A stretch of DNA of 29,297 nucleotides from assembly GCA_964630265.1 (NCBI GenBank), contig CAZVRW010000041.1, positions 1 through 29,297 on the forward strand. Reading direction: 5' to 3'. Shown one piece after another: positions 15,190 to 22,131 of this stretch. The notes under the pieces were generated by a model, which was not told the origin of the DNA, did no database searches, and saw only the letters and a list, made by a program, of their open reading frames with translations. Both the position numbers and the translations under genes were made by a program. The DNA comes from CAZBWP01 sp964630265. GTDB taxonomy: Bacteria > Pseudomonadota > Alphaproteobacteria > Rhodospirillales > Defluviicoccaceae. Position 1 is the first letter of the stretch. The number at the start of each line of letters is the position of its first letter.

Positions 15190-15726
15190 TCAGCGCGGCA
15201 CGACGGGGACTTGGCGCGCCGCCGCGCCGGCATCGTCGCCGCGCGGCAGGACGATGGTCAACAACCCGTTGTCGAAGCTGGCGGCGACGCGGTCGCGATC
15301 GACCTCGGGCGGAATCCCGAACACCCGGCGGAACGTACCGTAGCGGCGCTCGCGCAGGTGCAGGCGCGTCGTCTCGTCGATTTCGCCCTCGTCCTTGACG
15401 CCGGAGACGACGATGCTGTCGTCGGTCATCGCCACCTCCACATCGTCGCGCACCAGCCCCGGCAGTTCGACCGTGAGTTCGAAGCCATCGGGCCGCTCCG
15501 TCAGATCGGCGGGCGGCCGAATGGCGTCGCCGCCGCCAATCTCCAGTTCGACCCGGCCGAAGGCACTGTGACCGGCGCCTCGCCAGCGTAACGGCGGTGC
15601 GAACTCGCGGACGAAGTTCTCCAGCACCCGGTCGATCTCGGTGCGCAACACGACGAACGACTGTTCAAAGGCCGGTGTCGGCGGCTGGGCGTCACCGGTG
15701 TCCAGGCGTTTCGGATCCTTTGCCAT
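15190..15726 (-). CDS. Small heat-shock protein, Hsp20/alpha-crystallin family
   Basis: An ATP-independent holdase chaperone of 178 residues. The N-terminal 70 residues are variable. The alpha-crystallin domain runs from about 73 to 165, with GFELTVELPGLVRDDVEVAM, the strand DSIVVSGVKDEGE, RRYGTFRRVFGIP and the diagnostic FDNGLLTIVLPR (A-x-x-x-NG-L motif, 149-162). The C-terminal tail has VPVVP and not a clean I-x-I motif. The ATG at 15726 follows AGAGGAAG. A TTG six codons upstream would overlap that site and is rejected. It is on the same strand as fliP but 127 bases downstream, behind its own likely promoter, so it is probably not part of the flagellar unit. Confidence 0.93.
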   Translation of the reverse strand: MAKDPKRLDTGDAQPPTPAFEQSFVVLRTEIDRVLENFVREFAPPLRWRGAGHSAFGRVELEIGGGDAIRPPADLTERPDGFELTVELPGLVRDDVEVAMTDDSIVVSGVKDEGEIDETTRLHLRERRYGTFRRVFGIPPEVDRDRVAASFDNGLLTIVLPRGDDAGAAARQVPVVPR

Positions 15727-15814
15727 GCGGACTTCCTCTCCCAAGCGTGCTTGCCGGCGCGGCGCCGCCCTGAAGCCACGCCGCCACCGGATTATCCCTG
15801 CAAATTATATAGCA
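15727..15814 (-). promoter_or_regulatory. Promoter and leader of the hsp20 gene
   Basis: Read on the minus strand, TGCTATATAAT (15814-15804) is an excellent extended -10 element (TGn-TATATA, or a perfect TATAAT shifted by two). No good -35 is seen, as expected for extended -10 promoters. The resulting leader of about 70 bases could pair GGCTTC (15777-15772) with GAAGTC (15735-15730), which includes the end of the AGAGGAAG ribosome binding site. Such occlusion is how alphaproteobacterial small heat-shock RNA thermometers work. The thermometer is inference; the promoter is better supported. Confidence 0.45.
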
Positions 15815-15853
15815 AATTCGCCGACGCGAGACCCAAGCGAAATCGCGGCCGCT

Positions 15854-16606
15854 TCAGCCGCCGAAACTGCGCACCAGGCTGCCGACCACGAGATACCAGC
15901 CGTCGACCAGGACGAAGAAGATGATCTTGAACGGCAGCGCGATGATCACCGGCGGCAGCATCATCATGCCCATGGACATCAGCACCGAGGCAACGACCAT
16001 GTCGATCACCAGGAACGGCACGAACACCAGAAAGCCGATCTCGAAGGCCCGACGCAATTCGCTCACCATGAACGCCGGGATCAGCACGCGGGTCGGCGGC
16101 TTGCCGGCCACCGTCGCCTCGTCCAACTCGGCCATATCGATGAACAGCGCCAAGTCCTGCTCGCGGACGTGGCTCATCATGAAGCTCTCGATCGGCGCCA
16201 GGGTCCGCTCGAATGCTTCCTGCTCCTCGATCTCGCCGTCGATCAACGGCCGGATGCCGGCCTCGTAGGATTGCTCGAGCGTCGGCATCATGACGAACAG
16301 CGTCAGGAACAGGGCGAGGCTGACGAGCACCTGGTTCGGTGGCGTCTGCTGCGTGCCGAGTGCCGCGCGCACGAACGACAGCACGACGACGATGCGGGTG
16401 AACGACGTCACCATCACCAGGATCGACGGGGCGAGGCTCAGCACCGTCAGCAGCGCGATCAACTGGACGATGCGCCCCGTCGCCGCCCCGTCATCGACGC
16501 CGACGTCGAGAGACAACGTCTGGGCCGCCACCGGATCGGCGACGGCGAACAGGACCCCGGCAGCGGCGAAGACGTGCAGCAGCGCGAGGCTGAGGCGCCG
16601 GCTCAT
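15854..16606 (-). CDS. fliP: Flagellar export gate protein FliP
   Basis: FliP forms the core of the type III export gate with FliQ and FliR. The 250-residue product has a cleavable signal peptide (about residues 1-28), usual for FliP, followed by the conserved membrane region: LSLAPSILVMVTSFTRIVVV, SFVRAALGTQQTPPNQVLVS and LALFLTLFVM. Later come a large loop, LIPAFMVSELRRAFEIGFLV and the C-terminal MGMMMLPPVIIALPFKIIFF. Length is normal. The ATG overlaps the stop of fliO (ATGA). FliQ and fliR are not downstream; instead the hsp20 gene follows, so they must be encoded elsewhere. Confidence 0.97.
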   Translation of the reverse strand: MSRRLSLALLHVFAAAGVLFAVADPVAAQTLSLDVGVDDGAATGRIVQLIALLTVLSLAPSILVMVTSFTRIVVVLSFVRAALGTQQTPPNQVLVSLALFLTLFVMMPTLEQSYEAGIRPLIDGEIEEQEAFERTLAPIESFMMSHVREQDLALFIDMAELDEATVAGKPPTRVLIPAFMVSELRRAFEIGFLVFVPFLVIDMVVASVLMSMGMMMLPPVIIALPFKIIFFVLVDGWYLVVGSLVRSFGG

Positions 16607-16929
16607 GGCGACGTCTCCGCGCGGGTCACCGACCGGACGGCCGCGGCGAAGTCGGCCGTCGGCGCGCTGATCCGGGTCTCGACGACGGTTTCCGATCCGG
16701 CGCCGAGCACGAGCAGGTGTTCGATGTTGTCACGGCGGATGAGAACCAAACGGCGACGGCCGTCGATCGGCAGGCTCTCGACGATCGCAAGGCGGCGTTG
16801 CCCGCGCGACGTCGGCAGAGCGCCGCCCAGTCCGAGCCGCCGGGCGGCGAGGGCGAGCACGCCGATCAGCGCCAGGACGAACACCAGCGCTAGCAGGAAC
16901 TGCGCATAGGTGCCGACATCGAGGCTCAT
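16603..16929 (-). CDS. fliO: Flagellar biosynthesis protein FliO
   Basis: FliO is a small membrane protein that promotes assembly and stability of the FliP ring. The 108-residue product has one membrane segment near the N-terminus (YAQFLLALVFVLALIGVLAL) and a cytoplasmic domain with GQRRLAIVESLPIDGRRRLV and LIRRDNIEHLLVLG, which is the usual FliO pattern. The frame continues far upstream, but only as shadow sequence. The ATG at 16929 overlaps the stop of the upstream FlhB-domain gene, and fliP overlaps its own stop, so all three genes form one tightly coupled unit. Confidence 0.93.
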   Translation of the reverse strand: MSLDVGTYAQFLLALVFVLALIGVLALAARRLGLGGALPTSRGQRRLAIVESLPIDGRRRLVLIRRDNIEHLLVLGAGSETVVETRISAPTADFAAAVRSVTRAETSP

Positions 16930-17261
16930 GGCTCGCTTCCCGCCCCGGTCTCGCTTGCCGGGGGCGGCAGCGTGCCGTTGGCCCGATAGACGTGGACCAG
17001 GATCTCGGCGACCGCAGCGAACGCGGCGACGGGGATATCGGCATCGAGATCGACCGCGGCGAGCAGCTCGGCGAGGTCCGCATCCTCGCGGACCTTGACG
17101 CCGTTGGCGAAGGCAATGGCGAGGATCTGCTCGGCGACGGCACCGTGACCACCGGCGACCACGCGCGGCGGCCGCTCGCTCGCCAGGTCGTAGCGGAGCG
17201 CCACGGCGACGGCGCGTTGGCCCGGACGCGGGCTCTCGGGGGCGGCGGACATGGGCATCAT
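16926..17261 (-). CDS. FlhB C-terminal-domain homologue (FhlB/EscU-type switch protein)
   Basis: A 111-residue soluble protein matching only the cytoplasmic domain of FlhB, the export substrate-specificity switch. AVAVALRYDLASERPPRVVA and AEQILAIAFANGVKVRED correspond to the segment just after the NPTH autocleavage site and the following helices. DIPVAAFAAVAEILVHVYRA corresponds to the last helix. The NPTH motif and the membrane domain are absent, so it resembles stand-alone FlhB-C proteins that can partly replace that domain in other bacteria. The first ATG has GAGG seven bases upstream. It leads the fliO-fliP unit and has a CtrA-like sequence about 40 bases upstream. Confidence 0.8.
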   Translation of the reverse strand: MMPMSAAPESPRPGQRAVAVALRYDLASERPPRVVAGGHGAVAEQILAIAFANGVKVREDADLAELLAAVDLDADIPVAAFAAVAEILVHVYRANGTLPPPASETGAGSEP

Positions 17262-17300
17262 CCCGTTGCCTCGAACGCCCGGAGTCTGGTCCGGCTATGG

Positions 17301-17316
17301 CTAACGAAGGGTAAAC
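17301..17316 (-). promoter_or_regulatory. CtrA-like binding site upstream of the FlhB-C/fliO/fliP unit
   Basis: On the minus strand, TTTA-CCCTTCG-TTAG fits the CtrA layout TTAA-N7-TTAA with one mismatch per half. It lies about 40 bases before the start of the unit. The plus-strand reading CTAACGAAGGGTAAAC resembles CTAACGATTGGGTAACC in front of fliL, so both flagellar units may share a regulator. Activity is inferred. Confidence 0.4.
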
Positions 17317-17399
17317 GCGCGCGGCATGGGGGGCAGTTTTTGCCGGCCGTGCCGTCGCCCGTCGGTGATCTTGACCGCCGCCCTTGACCGACGCGGGAT

Positions 17400-18023
17400 T
17401 CAGGCGGGAGTGCCGGCGGGCTGGCCGTTGCGGCTCGCCAGCCATTCGGCGAGTGACGCTTCCCAGATGGCGTAGCCCCGCCGGCTCATATGCAGCGGAT
17501 CCTGATCGTAGCAGGCGCGCAGGTCGGCGATGCCGCGGCCGACCATGCGGCGCGTGATGTCGAGATACTGCACGTCGGCGCGGGAAAACAGCGAGCGCTC
17601 GATGATGCGGTTGGCGTAGGCGATCTTGTGCATGATGTGGAAGCGCGCCGGACTGATCTTGATCGAGACATAGGCCATCGGGATCGGCCCCAGCGCCGCC
17701 CGCTTGCGCAACAGAAAATGCTCGAGCCGCTCGCGCACCAATTCCGGTGAGGCGCCGTTGTCCAGGTCGTTGTCGCCGGCATAGAGGACGACGGCGCGCG
17801 GCGCCATCGGCGCCACCAGCCGGTCGAAATACTCGTTGCAGTCGGCGAGCGTGGCGCCGCCGAAACCGTGATTGACGGCGGCGATGCCCGGAAACCGCGT
17901 CTCCAGGTCGTGCCACAGGGTGAACGTCGAACTGCCGTAGAACAGCACCAAGTCATCGCAGTCCCGCCGATGGCGCGTCCGCCGTTCCAGGGCCTCCACC
18001 TCCGCATCGAACCACTCGGGCAT
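17400..18023 (-). CDS. SGNH/GDSL-family hydrolase
   Basis: A 207-residue soluble esterase- or lipase-like protein. The four family blocks are visible. LVLFYGSSTFTLW holds the nucleophile (Ser32 in GSS). VNHGFGGATLADC supplies the block II Gly. VVLYAGDNDLDNG supplies the block III Asn in the G-x-N-D motif. DPLHMSRRGYAIW supplies Asp175 and His178. No signal peptide is present, so it probably acts in the cytoplasm. The substrate is unknown. The ATG at 18023 is preferred over a GTG seven codons upstream, although neither has a clear ribosome binding site. It diverges from the alpha/beta hydrolase gene across an AT-rich spacer. Confidence 0.85.
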   Translation of the reverse strand: MPEWFDAEVEALERRTRHRRDCDDLVLFYGSSTFTLWHDLETRFPGIAAVNHGFGGATLADCNEYFDRLVAPMAPRAVVLYAGDNDLDNGASPELVRERLEHFLLRKRAALGPIPMAYVSIKISPARFHIMHKIAYANRIIERSLFSRADVQYLDITRRMVGRGIADLRACYDQDPLHMSRRGYAIWEASLAEWLASRNGQPAGTPA

Positions 18024-18286
18024 GGCGCGGCTCAGGCAGCCCACCGGTGGCGCGCGCGTCCGCGACCGGCATTATGCATCATCGGACCACCACATCCCTT
18101 CATTAATCTGTCATCAAAGACGAACACTTCCAATCGTCCATGATACTGTTGTTTTCGACCATCTCCAACCAAGAAGTATGCTTTCCTCTTTTAACCATAA
18201 ATGCTAAGAGCGCGATCGCATCTTGATCATCTGCGGATAGTCGCACGAACATCATGGGCAACGACTGTCAATAAACTGTAATCTTC
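18024..18286. other. AT-rich spacer between two hydrolase genes
   Basis: This divergent intergenic region is markedly richer in A and T than almost all of the window, especially 18080-18285. It holds no credible ORF. TTAACCAT at 18191-18198 matches the CtrA half-site. TGTAAT at 18277-18282, five bases before the ATG of the plus-strand gene, could be a -10 element giving a leaderless transcript, but there is no good -35. I see no strong hairpin. Confidence 0.4.
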
Positions 18287-19015
18287 ATGAAACGGGACTA
18301 TCACAAGTGGTTCTGCAGCGCCCTCGGGCGTGACATGGAGCTCCTCGTCTTCGGCCACGGTGGCGCCCGCGTGCTCGTCTTCCCGACCCGCGTCGGACGT
18401 TTCTTTGACTATGAAAACATGGGTTTGGTCGACGCGTTGGCGGACAAGCTGGACAACGGCTGGCTGCAACTGCTGTGTGTCGACAGCGTCGACCACGAAA
18501 CTTTCTACTGCAACTGGAACAACCCGCGCGACCGCATTCTGCGTCACTGCCAGTATGAGCACTACATCCTGCACGAAGTCTTGCCATTCAGTTGGCATAT
18601 CAATCAGACCCCCTACCTGATCTCGCACGGCTGCAGCTTCGGTGCCTATCACGCGGTGAATATTGCATTGCGCCATCCGTCCGCCTTCAACCGGGTGGTC
18701 GGAGTCAGCGGCCGGTATGACCTGACCCAGCCGATCGACGGGTTTCGTGACCTGTTCGACGGCTACTACGACTCCGATATTTATTTCAACATGCCCAATC
18801 ATTACATGGCCAATCTGGACAATGACGGCGTCCTCGAAGCCATTCGCCGCCTCGACATCAAGCTCGTGGTCGGCGAACACGATCCGTTCCTCGCCGACAA
18901 CCGCAGGCTCAGCGAGCACCTCTGGGGCAAGGGCGTCTGGCACACGTTCCAAGTGTGGAGCGGTCGCGCCCATGGTCCACGCCGCTGGCGAGAGATCGTC
19001 GGCTGGTTCTTGTAA
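18287..19015 (+). CDS. Alpha/beta hydrolase, esterase-type
   Basis: A 242-residue protein with the nucleophile elbow GCSFG (Ser117) in LISHGCSFGAYHAVN, a probable acid at Asp199 in VVGEHDPF, and His229 in SGRAHGPRRW, in the right order for a catalytic triad. The fold resembles esterase D-like or PHB-depolymerase-like proteins, and it starts MKRDYHKWFCSALGRDMELL. There is no signal peptide. The ATG has no ribosome binding site, so translation may be leaderless. Codon use includes more A/T-ending codons than its neighbours, and the preceding spacer is AT-rich, which may reflect acquisition from another lineage. Its natural substrate is unknown. Confidence 0.8.
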   Translation: MKRDYHKWFCSALGRDMELLVFGHGGARVLVFPTRVGRFFDYENMGLVDALADKLDNGWLQLLCVDSVDHETFYCNWNNPRDRILRHCQYEHYILHEVLPFSWHINQTPYLISHGCSFGAYHAVNIALRHPSAFNRVVGVSGRYDLTQPIDGFRDLFDGYYDSDIYFNMPNHYMANLDNDGVLEAIRRLDIKLVVGEHDPFLADNRRLSEHLWGKGVWHTFQVWSGRAHGPRRWREIVGWFL

Positions 19016-19024
19016 ATCAAGCGC

Positions 19025-19573
19025 CTACCGTCCCTCGGGCGAGGCGAACAGGTCGACGGCGATCTGCCGGATCAGGGCGGCGAAGCGGCGATCCTCGAGG
19101 CCGTCGCTGCGGCCGAGCCGCCCGCGCACCGTCACCAGCAACGTTTCGCCCGCACACAGGCTGGTGATGGCGCGCACCCTGCCGCCCGGATCCGGGTCGC
19201 CGCCGGCGCTTTTCCCGGCACACTGCGTGAAGCCGTCCAACCCCTCGCCGCCGTTGAAGGTCATGACCATGCGGACGCCGCCGGTGATCAGCCGATCGGG
19301 GTCGGCCGCGAATCGCGCCGTCGCCGTCCGCGTGACCGCGACCGCGAGCGCGCTGGTGACGGCGCCGGCGATCCTGTCCGCATCGGCATCATAGGGGCGT
19401 CCCTCGATGACCACCGGCATCGGCCCTGCCATCAACGTCGCTTGCGCGAATGCCCAGGGATCCTCGACCTGATGGACCACCGTGGTCGTCGGCACCTCCT
19501 CGCAACCGGCGACGAGCGCCGCCACCATCGCCAAGGCGCCGACGCGGGCGCAGGAACGCGGAGACATGGGCAT
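19025..19573 (-). CDS. Putative lipoprotein of unknown function
   Basis: A 182-residue protein with a lipoprotein signal peptide (RVGALAMVAALVAGCEE; the Cys in LVAGC is the lipidation site). The mature part has a segment PYDADADRIAGAVTSALA, GVRMVMTFNGGEGLDGFTQC, two further Cys residues that could form a disulfide, and ETLLVTVRGRLGRSDGLEDR. I recognise no named family. The ATG at 19573 is chosen because it starts the signal peptide; a second ATG two codons later is equally possible. The upstream in-frame extension is Arg/Pro-rich shadow. It converges with the alpha/beta hydrolase gene, with nine bases between stops, and diverges from the SDR gene. Confidence 0.65.
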   Translation of the reverse strand: MPMSPRSCARVGALAMVAALVAGCEEVPTTTVVHQVEDPWAFAQATLMAGPMPVVIEGRPYDADADRIAGAVTSALAVAVTRTATARFAADPDRLITGGVRMVMTFNGGEGLDGFTQCAGKSAGGDPDPGGRVRAITSLCAGETLLVTVRGRLGRSDGLEDRRFAALIRQIAVDLFASPEGR

Positions 19574-19682
19574 GGGACTCGGTGTTGAGAGACGTGATGC
19601 TGTCGGCGCCGACCATGCCGGACGCCGCGTCCTCGGTAAAGAGTCTCCCCGTCCGCCGGGCAGGTCCATCCCGCAGGCTCAT

Positions 19683-19713
19683 CGGGCCGGTCCGTCGGGC
19701 CGGTCCGTCGGGC
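19683..19713. repeat. 13-nt tandem repeat upstream of the SDR gene
   Basis: CGGGCCGGTCCGT occurs twice in tandem and is followed by a further CGGGC. It lies in the divergent spacer between the lipoprotein gene and the SDR gene. Function is unknown; each unit contains the palindrome GGGCC/GGTCC-like core. Confidence 0.6.
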
Positions 19714-19799
19714 TTGGGCCTTTTGCTGCCGCAACTGGCGATGCAGGCGCCGCGGCCGCATCTGAGGTGTATCGCAGGACAGCAGAGGGACGCGAACGC

Positions 19800-20663
19800 A
19801 TGCGCAACGAGCAGCCCATGACCGGCAAGACCTGCCTCGTCACCGGGGCCACCGCGGGCATCGGCCGGCTGACCGCCGAGGCGCTGGCCGACCAGGGCGC
19901 ACGGGTGCTGATCGTCGGTCGCGACGCCGTCCGCGGCGCCGCCGTCGTCGCCCGGCTGCGGGCCGCGCACGGTGACGAGGCTGCCCACTTCTTCCCGGCG
20001 GATCTGTCCCGCCAGGCCGATATCCACCGGCTGGCCGGCGCCGTGCTGGAGCGGGTGCCCAAGCTGGACGTGCTGGTCAACAACGCCGGCGCCATGTTCG
20101 GGGCGCGCCGACTCAGCGCCGACGGCATCGAGATGACCTTCGCCATCAACCACCTGGGCTACGTCCTGCTCACCCGCCTGCTGCTGCCGGCTCTGCGCCG
20201 GGCGGCGCCGGCGCGGGTCGTCATCGTCGCCTCCAACGCCCACCGCCGCATCCGCCTCGCCTTCGACAACCTGCAGGGCGAGCGCCGCTATCTCGGCTGG
20301 CGCGCCTACCAGCGCTCCAAACTCTGCAACCTCTATTTCACCTACACCCTGGCGCCACGGCTCAGCGGCGACGGCATCACCGTCAACGCCCTGCATCCCG
20401 GCTTCGTCAAGACCGACATCGGCAACGCCAACGGCTGGACGATCCGTCCCGTCTGGCGACTGATGAGCCTGCTGGCCATTCCCCTCGAGCAGGGGGCGAG
20501 CACCAGCATCCATCTGGCCAGCGCACCGGAAGTGGACGGCCTCACCGGCAAGTACTTTTTCGAGAAGCGGCCGATCGCCTCGTCACCCGTCTCCTACGAC
20601 GCGGCGGCGGCGGCCCAACTTTGGGGGGTCAGCGACCGCCTCCTCGGCATCCGCTGGAACTAA
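19800..20663 (+). CDS. Short-chain dehydrogenase/reductase (SDR)
   Basis: A 287-residue classical SDR oxidoreductase using NAD(P). The Rossmann glycine motif TGATAGIG is at residues 15-22, and NNAG is at 94-97. The catalytic Ser145 lies in VIVASNAHRR, and the active-site pair Tyr170-xxx-Lys174 is in AYQRSK. The segment NALHPGFVKTDI and the overall length fit the retinol dehydrogenase or WW-domain oxidoreductase-like group. The substrate is unknown. The ATG at 19800 has AGAGGGA about ten bases upstream; a second Met six codons later is possible. It converges with the RNase D gene at the second scaffold gap. Confidence 0.88.
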   Translation: MRNEQPMTGKTCLVTGATAGIGRLTAEALADQGARVLIVGRDAVRGAAVVARLRAAHGDEAAHFFPADLSRQADIHRLAGAVLERVPKLDVLVNNAGAMFGARRLSADGIEMTFAINHLGYVLLTRLLLPALRRAAPARVVIVASNAHRRIRLAFDNLQGERRYLGWRAYQRSKLCNLYFTYTLAPRLSGDGITVNALHPGFVKTDIGNANGWTIRPVWRLMSLLAIPLEQGASTSIHLASAPEVDGLTGKYFFEKRPIASSPVSYDAAAAAQLWGVSDRLLGIRWN

Positions 20664-20679
20664 GCGCCGGGCCCGACCT

Positions 20680-20889
20680 TGGTGTCAGTTCCCGGCGGTG
20701 TCAGTCGGCGGCGGTGTCATTCGCCGCCGGTGTCNNNNNNNNNNNNNNNNNNNNNNNNNNNNNNNNNNNNNNNNNNNNNNNNNNNNNNNNNNNNNNNNNN
20801 NNNNNNNNNNNNNNNNNNNNNNNNNNNNNNNNNNTGGTGTCAGTTCCCGGCGGTGTCAGTCGGCGGCGGTGTCATTCGCCGCCGGTGTC
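20680..20889. other. Scaffold gap with duplicated 55-nt flanks
   Basis: Bases 20735-20834 are exactly 100 N. The 55 bases before (20680-20734) equal the 55 bases after (20835-20889). They are built of imperfect GGTGTCA-containing units and a perfect hairpin. As at the first gap, this is best explained by an unmerged overlap between contigs. The end of the RNase D gene lies in the right copy and its duplicate in the left copy is an artefact. A real tandem array of unknown length is the alternative. Confidence 0.8.
20861..20884. terminator. Hairpin between convergent SDR and RNase D genes
   Basis: CGGCGGCG-GTGTCATT-CGCCGCCG is a perfect 8-bp GC stem with an 8-base loop. It is also present in the left flank at 20706-20729. 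The RNase D stop codon lies in the loop. It has no T-run, so it would be a weak or Rho-assisted terminator at best. It probably also helped to break the assembly. Confidence 0.4.
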
Positions 20890-22071
20890 GGCGCTCCCCG
20901 CATCCGCGCCGGCATCGCCCTTGAGCGGGATCAGCGCCAGATGGCGGCCGTTCACCGCCAGGGCCAAGCGCCCGGCGCGCACCTCCAACGCGGCGTTGCC
21001 GAAGACCTCGCGGCGCCAGCCATGCAGCGCCGGCACGGCGGCCGCCTCGCCGTCGATGGCGATCGCCTCGATGTCGGCGGACGACGCCACCAAGCGCTGG
21101 GCAACGGCGTGGGCATCGCATTGCACGCGCAACAACACCTTCAAGAGCTCGACGGTCGCACCGTACCGGTTGGGCACGTCACGCCGCGCCGCCGGTTGCG
21201 GACATTCCGCCTCGGGGACCGCCATGCCGCGGGCCACCGCCTCCAGCACCGCGGCACCGCCCGGCCCTTCCGCCAAACCGCGGCCGAGACCACGGGTGCG
21301 CGCCAGATCCGCCACCGTCCGCGGGTGGTGGTGGGCGATCTCCATCAGCGCCTCGTCGCGGAGGATGCGGTTACGGGGAACGTCCTTGTCGCGGGCCAGC
21401 CGCTCGCGCCAGGCCGCCACCTCGCGCAGCACCGCGAGGAAGCGGGGATTGCTGCTGCGGCACTTGATCCGCTGCCACGCGTCCATTGGATCGATCTCGT
21501 AGATGGCGGGATCGGTCAGCGTCGCCATCTCCTCGTCGAGCCAGGCGCCGCGCCCATCCGCCTCGATGCGCTGGCGCAAGCGTTCGTAGATCCGGCGGAG
21601 ATGGGTGACATCGCTCAGTGCGTAGTCGATCTGTCGCTCGCTCAGTGGCCGGATCGCCCAGTCGGTGAAGCGCGACGCCTTGTCCACGTGCGCCTTGGCC
21701 AGGCGGGCGACCAGGGTCTCGTAGCCGACTTGGTCCCCGAAACCACAGACCATGGCCGCCACCTGGGTATCGAACACCGGCGCCGGCATCCGGCCCATGA
21801 GCTGCAGGAAGATCTCCAGGTCCTGGCGGGCGGCGTGGAACACCTTCACCGTCTCCGGGGCCGCCAGAAGATCCAACAGCGGCGCCAGATCCATCCCCTC
21901 CGCCAAGGGGTCGATCGCCGCCGCCTCGTCGGGTCCAGCGACCTGCACCAGGCACAGCTTCGGCCAAAACGTGCGTTCGCGCATGAACTCCGTGTCGACG
22001 GTCACGTAGGGGCTGCCGGCGAGCCGCTGGCAGAACGCCGTCAGGGCTTCTGTGTCGGTGATTAAGGTCAT
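20872..22071 (-). CDS. rnd: Ribonuclease D
   Basis: A 3'-5' exoribonuclease that trims tRNA precursors and other small RNAs. The 399-residue product has the DEDDy exonuclease motifs: VTVDTEFMRE (Asp26, Glu28), VFHAARQDLEIF (Asp84), and RQIDYALSDVTHL (Tyr150, Asp154). HRDC-like helical domains follow, with AWRERLARDKDVPRNRILRD and ALMEIAHHHPRTVADLARTR. Length is close to family norm. The ATG at 22071 begins the catalytic domain; it has no clear ribosome binding site, and an upstream TTG is unlikely. The stop is inside the 55-base repeated flank, but the right copy gives an unbroken end. A HAD phosphatase gene lies 60 bases upstream on the same strand. Confidence 0.94.
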   Translation of the reverse strand: MTLITDTEALTAFCQRLAGSPYVTVDTEFMRERTFWPKLCLVQVAGPDEAAAIDPLAEGMDLAPLLDLLAAPETVKVFHAARQDLEIFLQLMGRMPAPVFDTQVAAMVCGFGDQVGYETLVARLAKAHVDKASRFTDWAIRPLSERQIDYALSDVTHLRRIYERLRQRIEADGRGAWLDEEMATLTDPAIYEIDPMDAWQRIKCRSSNPRFLAVLREVAAWRERLARDKDVPRNRILRDEALMEIAHHHPRTVADLARTRGLGRGLAEGPGGAAVLEAVARGMAVPEAECPQPAARRDVPNRYGATVELLKVLLRVQCDAHAVAQRLVASSADIEAIAIDGEAAAVPALHGWRREVFGNAALEVRAGRLALAVNGRHLALIPLKGDAGADAGSADTGGE

Positions 22072-22131
22072 GAGGCGTTCTGATACAGGGAAACGCCGCC
22101 GCCGCAAACCCGGTGCTGTACCGCGGTCCGC

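Noticed and set aside
19482..19799. In-frame upstream extension of the SDR gene
   Set aside because: It is Arg/Pro/Gly-rich, crosses a 13-nt tandem repeat and precedes a good AGAGGGA plus ATG at 19800 that starts the Rossmann fold.
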